A DNA stretch of 7,659 bases, taken from positions 1 through 7,659 of the forward strand of contig LIUJ01000212.1 in the NCBI GenBank assembly GCA_001462255.1, read 5' to 3'. Numbering within the stretch: position 1 is the first letter of the stretch; each line of letters opens with the position of its first letter. The translations under genes were made by a program, and so were the position numbers. Below the pieces are notes generated by a model, which had not been told where the DNA came from, did no database searches, and saw nothing but the letters and a program-made list of their open reading frames with translations. Origin of the DNA: Fibrobacteria bacterium GUT77. Lineage in GTDB: Bacteria; Fibrobacterota; Chitinivibrionia; Chitinivibrionales; Chitinispirillaceae. Shown in pieces: positions 5,552 through 7,659 of the stretch.

Positions 5552-6484
5552 TTAATCCACGATCTGGTCCGACGCCACAATAAATCCCATTGGGTCTACG
5601 GGCCTTCCGTTTTTGTGCACTTCATAGTGGAGGTGCGGCCCGGTGCTTCTTCCGGTAGTGCCCACGTAGCCTATCAAACTCCCCCTCTTTATGGGCTGGC
5701 CGCTTATAACGGCGGCTTTTTGCATGTGGGCGTAAATGGTGGTGTACACACTGTCGTGGGCGACCTTTACCACGTTGCCGAAGTATGGCCCGCTACTGAC
5801 CTCCTCAACCATACCGTCGGCCGGAGCGTAAATAGGCGTCCACACGGTGTTGGCTATATCGAGGCCCTCGTGCATGAGCACCATACCGAGAACCGGGTGG
5901 TTGCGGTACCCGAAAGTAGACGTTATGCGTCCGCCGCTTATGGGCCATGAGGACGGGCGCTTGTCCCACGCGCCGCGCACCTCGGCGGCGCGCCTTGACA
6001 CCTCCGAAAACGTGGACTCCTGAAGCTCGGCCTGATAGTTTAGCGACATGACCTGCAGGCGCAACGACTCGGCCTTAATCATCATGGAATCGAACATCGA
6101 CGCGAAAATAACATCGTCGTTTGTGGGTAGCCCACCCACGCCGGCCTTGCGTATGTCGCCGCTTATCGCTTCCAAACCGTACTTCAACCGCGCGTGGTCC
6201 TCGTAGGCGATAAGGCCGCCCATTACCTCGGCTTCCTGCTTAACAAACTTCTCTATGCTCGCGATTCTAACTTTAAGTTTACCGTTTTCGCGGCGCTCCT
6301 CCGCCGTATCGTGCGCGGCAAGCGCGTAACTCGAACTCAAATACACCATCCGGACAAAGCCCACCAACCCGACAAGCGCCGTGATCGCGACAACGATCAG
6401 CGCCGCCGTCGGCACCCTCATCGTCCTGGGACTCCCCGACTCACAGGGATCAGACGCGATGAAATTCCAATTGCTCCCACGCAT
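5552..6484 (-). CDS. Membrane-anchored M23 zinc endopeptidase
   Basis: A 310-residue M23 (LytM/lysostaphin-type) peptidoglycan endopeptidase that would cut peptide cross-links. A short cytosolic start (WNFIASDP..) leads to a membrane segment at about 28-49, then a charged, coiled-coil-like periplasmic region (about 58-170), and the M23 domain (about 185-303). All expected metal and catalytic residues are present: His205 and Asp209 in HEGLD, His253 in YAHM, and His284/His286 in GPHLHYEV. It is therefore probably an active enzyme rather than a degenerate EnvC/NlpD-type activator. ATG 6484 is preferred over ATG 6421 because residues 6-21 fit the FI-P..G..R pattern common before the anchor in this family; AAGGG lies 10 bases upstream. 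It converges on fliN (26 bases between stops). M23 enzymes shape cell curvature, division and envelope passage; which role applies here is not shown. Confidence 0.9.
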   Translation of the reverse strand: MRGSNWNFIASDPCESGSPRTMRVPTAALIVVAITALVGLVGFVRMVYLSSSYALAAHDTAEERRENGKLKVRIASIEKFVKQEAEVMGGLIAYEDHARLKYGLEAISGDIRKAGVGGLPTNDDVIFASMFDSMMIKAESLRLQVMSLNYQAELQESTFSEVSRRAAEVRGAWDKRPSSWPISGGRITSTFGYRNHPVLGMVLMHEGLDIANTVWTPIYAPADGMVEEVSSGPYFGNVVKVAHDSVYTTIYAHMQKAAVISGQPIKRGSLIGYVGTTGRSTGPHLHYEVHKNGRPVDPMGFIVASDQIVD

Positions 6485-6534
6485 ATAGACCCAACCCTTT
6501 TATTAAAGTTCCCCTAATAGTCCGCCCTACCCTA

Positions 6535-6564
6535 ATTCTAATACTGACGGTCGCCAAAATTCAA
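6535..6564 (-). promoter_or_regulatory. Candidate proximal promoter of the M23 gene
   Basis: Minus-strand TTGAAT (6564-6559), 18-base spacer, TAGAAT (6540-6535): four and five of six consensus bases. Transcription would begin near 6528 and leave a leader of about 44 bases before the M23 ATG. Confidence 0.4.
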
Positions 6565-6630
6565 CACTAATTACGCAATTTTATTATCAATACGCGAAAA
6601 ACAACAAAAATAAAGAAACCGACACCCTTT

Positions 6631-6654
6631 TACCGACTCGATATCGACTCGGTA
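6631..6654 (-). promoter_or_regulatory. 24-base near-perfect palindrome, possible operator
   Basis: Half-sites TACCGACTCGAT and ATCGACTCGGTA form an inverted repeat of 24 bases with a single mismatched pair (the C at positions 7 and 18 of the palindrome). It has no T-run on either side, so it does not look like an intrinsic terminator. It lies between the distal and proximal promoter candidates of the M23 gene, a natural place for a dimeric repressor or for a structured leader RNA. Confidence 0.5.
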
Positions 6655-6720
6655 TCTCAAGTGGCATCGGCCAACAAATTCGGATTCCTCGGCGCCCGAC
6701 GGCGTCCTTTCCATTATATA

Positions 6721-6750
6721 ATAATAATATAGCGCACACGTATATGTCAA
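6721..6750 (-). promoter_or_regulatory. Candidate distal promoter of the M23 gene
   Basis: Minus-strand TTGACA (6750-6745), a full consensus -35, with an 18-base spacer to TATTAT (6726-6721), five of six for -10. It begins 31 bases past the stop codon of the CNNM-like gene and would give the M23 message a leader of about 230 bases that includes the palindrome. The flanking DNA is very AT-rich, so alternative -10 boxes overlap. Confidence 0.5.
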
Positions 6751-6781
6751 GATTTTTACAAAAAATGTTGCGATTAAGCTT

Positions 6782-7659
6782 TCAGCTTCCGGTAAACGCG
6801 GCTTTAAACAGGGCTTTTTTGTCGAGAACGGCCACCGCCCCGCCTTCGCCCAAAACCAAGTGGTAACGCGGCGAGTTTGGGGACATACGCCGCAAACACG
6901 AGAGAGCCTCCATGCTTGCCCTGAGGCGCGGCAAAGGCTTCATTAACGCCCCGAAGGTCGCCATTTCATCGCTACGGCGCGCCGCCGCGTCCAAGAGCGA
7001 AACGTAGCCGACCGGCTCCGACAAATCATCCTCAAAGACGACGACCTCGTCGGCGCACAACCCGCCGTCCCCGCAAAACTCGTAGAGCAGTTGCGAGCGC
7101 CTATAGACGACGCCGCGCGCCTTCCACTCCCCTACGCCCACGGCAAACGCCCCCACGCGCTCCCCCTTCATCTCAAGCGTATTTTTCATTACACGGTCGG
7201 CGCACTCAAATATATCCCCGCGCTTGGCGCCCTCAACGGCCACAAGCACTATCTCCTCGCGCACGTCGGCGTCGTTTGGGGCCGCCGCGATGCCGAATAC
7301 CTTAGAGACCGCCCCCAAAACCCAAAACACGGGCGACGCGAGGTAAAAGAAGAAAGCCAATATCGGAACGGACTTCAAGGTCATGGAAAAGGCGTACCTG
7401 CGATACATGAACTTAGGAATAACCTCGCCGAAAAGCAACAGCGCCGGCGTGAGAAACCAAGACTCCGGCGACGGTATCCTCCATAGATCGATCGGGACAG
7501 CCGCGTCCAAGCGCTCAAAAAGGCGGGAAAATATTAGCGCCGCCCCCACGTTGCATACGTTGTTGCAAATAAGGATGGTCGCCAAAAGCCGCCCCCGCCC
7601 CTTAATGAGCCGCATACCCAAACGGGCGGCCACCCCCCCCTGCGCCGCGGCGTGGGAGA
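6782..7659 (-). CDS. CNNM/DUF21-CBS membrane protein, 5' end cut by window
   Basis: The C-terminal 292 or so residues of a HlyC/CorC-type CNNM (DUF21) protein. The frame is open to the window edge, and residues before the GTG at 7633 (SHAAAQGG) continue the family pattern, so that GTG is internal. Visible are the DUF21 hallmarks: LLATILICNNVCNVGAAL and LLLFGEVIPKFMYRRYA, several membrane helices to about residue 120 of the visible part, then two weak CBS-like repeats (VMKNTLEMKGERV.. VVYRRSQLL..PVGYVSLLD, and LMKPLPRLRASMEALSCLRRM..YHLVLGEGG). CNNM proteins move or sense divalent cations such as Mg2+. The protein ends soon after the second CBS half, without the C-terminal CorC_HlyC domain of longer relatives. 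A TGA stop at 6784-6782 ends the gene. No terminator is clear downstream. Confidence 0.82.
   Translation of the reverse strand, partial: SHAAAQGGVAARLGMRLIKGRGRLLATILICNNVCNVGAALIFSRLFERLDAAVPIDLWRIPSPESWFLTPALLLFGEVIPKFMYRRYAFSMTLKSVPILAFFFYLASPVFWVLGAVSKVFGIAAAPNDADVREEIVLVAVEGAKRGDIFECADRVMKNTLEMKGERVGAFAVGVGEWKARGVVYRRSQLLYEFCGDGGLCADEVVVFEDDLSEPVGYVSLLDAAARRSDEMATFGALMKPLPRLRASMEALSCLRRMSPNSPRYHLVLGEGGAVAVLDKKALFKAAFTGS
7633..7640 (-). repeat. G8 homopolymer within the CNNM-like gene
   Basis: Eight consecutive C on the plus strand (G8 in the coding strand) encode the Gly-Gly step just before the first preserved membrane segment. Such tracts slip in replication and can switch genes on or off; whether this one varies is unknown. 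Confidence 0.5.

Noticed and set aside
6641..6700. Possible sigma-54 site (TGG..GC) near TGGCATCGGCC
   Set aside because: The second GC element is not at the required spacing on either strand.
6571..6714. Minus-strand 47-codon ORF starting ATG-GAA-AGG right after the distal promoter
   Set aside because: The ATG would coincide with the predicted transcription start (leaderless), there is no ribosome site, and the peptide spans the palindrome and AT-rich DNA with Cys/Phe-rich sequence unlike a folded protein. Treated as leader DNA.

Overview
This window reads as a chromosomal segment from a flagellated Gram-negative-type bacterium. The evidence is a FliN C-ring protein, a FapA (DUF342) flagellar assembly protein, a FlgN-like small helical protein, a FleS/FlrB-like cytosolic histidine kinase, and an exported TPR protein with BamD/YbgF-like repeats. 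The genes are GC-rich and the intergenic gaps are strikingly AT-rich. A deep-branching lineage (Fibrobacterota/Chitinivibrionia-like or another FCB or spirochaete-like group) would fit, but this is a guess; no marker gene here fixes the taxon.

Layout, left to right. All genes but one are on the minus strand, so transcription mostly runs right to left. Positions 1-90 hold two tandem look-alike hairpins; the one next to the kinase has a T-run and looks like an intrinsic terminator. Then come the histidine kinase (91-1020) and the FlgN-like gene (1042-1422), a likely two-gene operon. The 290-base gap 1423-1712 is AT-rich. It contains a broken HEPN-domain gene (1466-1648), a weak terminator for the gene upstream, and a possible promoter for the FlgN-like/kinase pair. 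Next are a large exported TPR protein (1713-3668) and fapA (3671-5080), separated by only 2 bases and so surely co-transcribed. A divergent promoter region (5081-5258) separates fapA from fliN (5259-5525), the only plus-strand gene. fliN converges with a membrane-anchored M23 peptidase gene (5552-6484); their stop codons are 26 bases apart. The 297-base gap 6485-6781 carries two promoter candidates for the peptidase gene and a 24-base near-perfect palindrome. The right edge (6782-7659) is the 3' part of a CNNM/DUF21-CBS transporter-like membrane protein that runs off the window.

How they may work together. FliN (rotor), the FlgN-like protein (chaperone for hook-filament junction proteins), FapA (assembly/placement) and the FleS/FlrB-like kinase (timing of flagellar gene expression) form a loose flagellar assembly and regulation neighbourhood. 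The TPR protein, tightly coupled to fapA, is the least explained member and may be an envelope-side scaffold. The M23 peptidase could open peptidoglycan for envelope structures or act in general wall remodelling.

I did not find a clear new defence or mobile system. The most notable non-obvious item is the HEPN gene remnant, a probable scar of a toxin-antitoxin-type cassette. Next in interest are the fapA-TPR pair, the palindrome in the peptidase leader, and the tandem hairpins.
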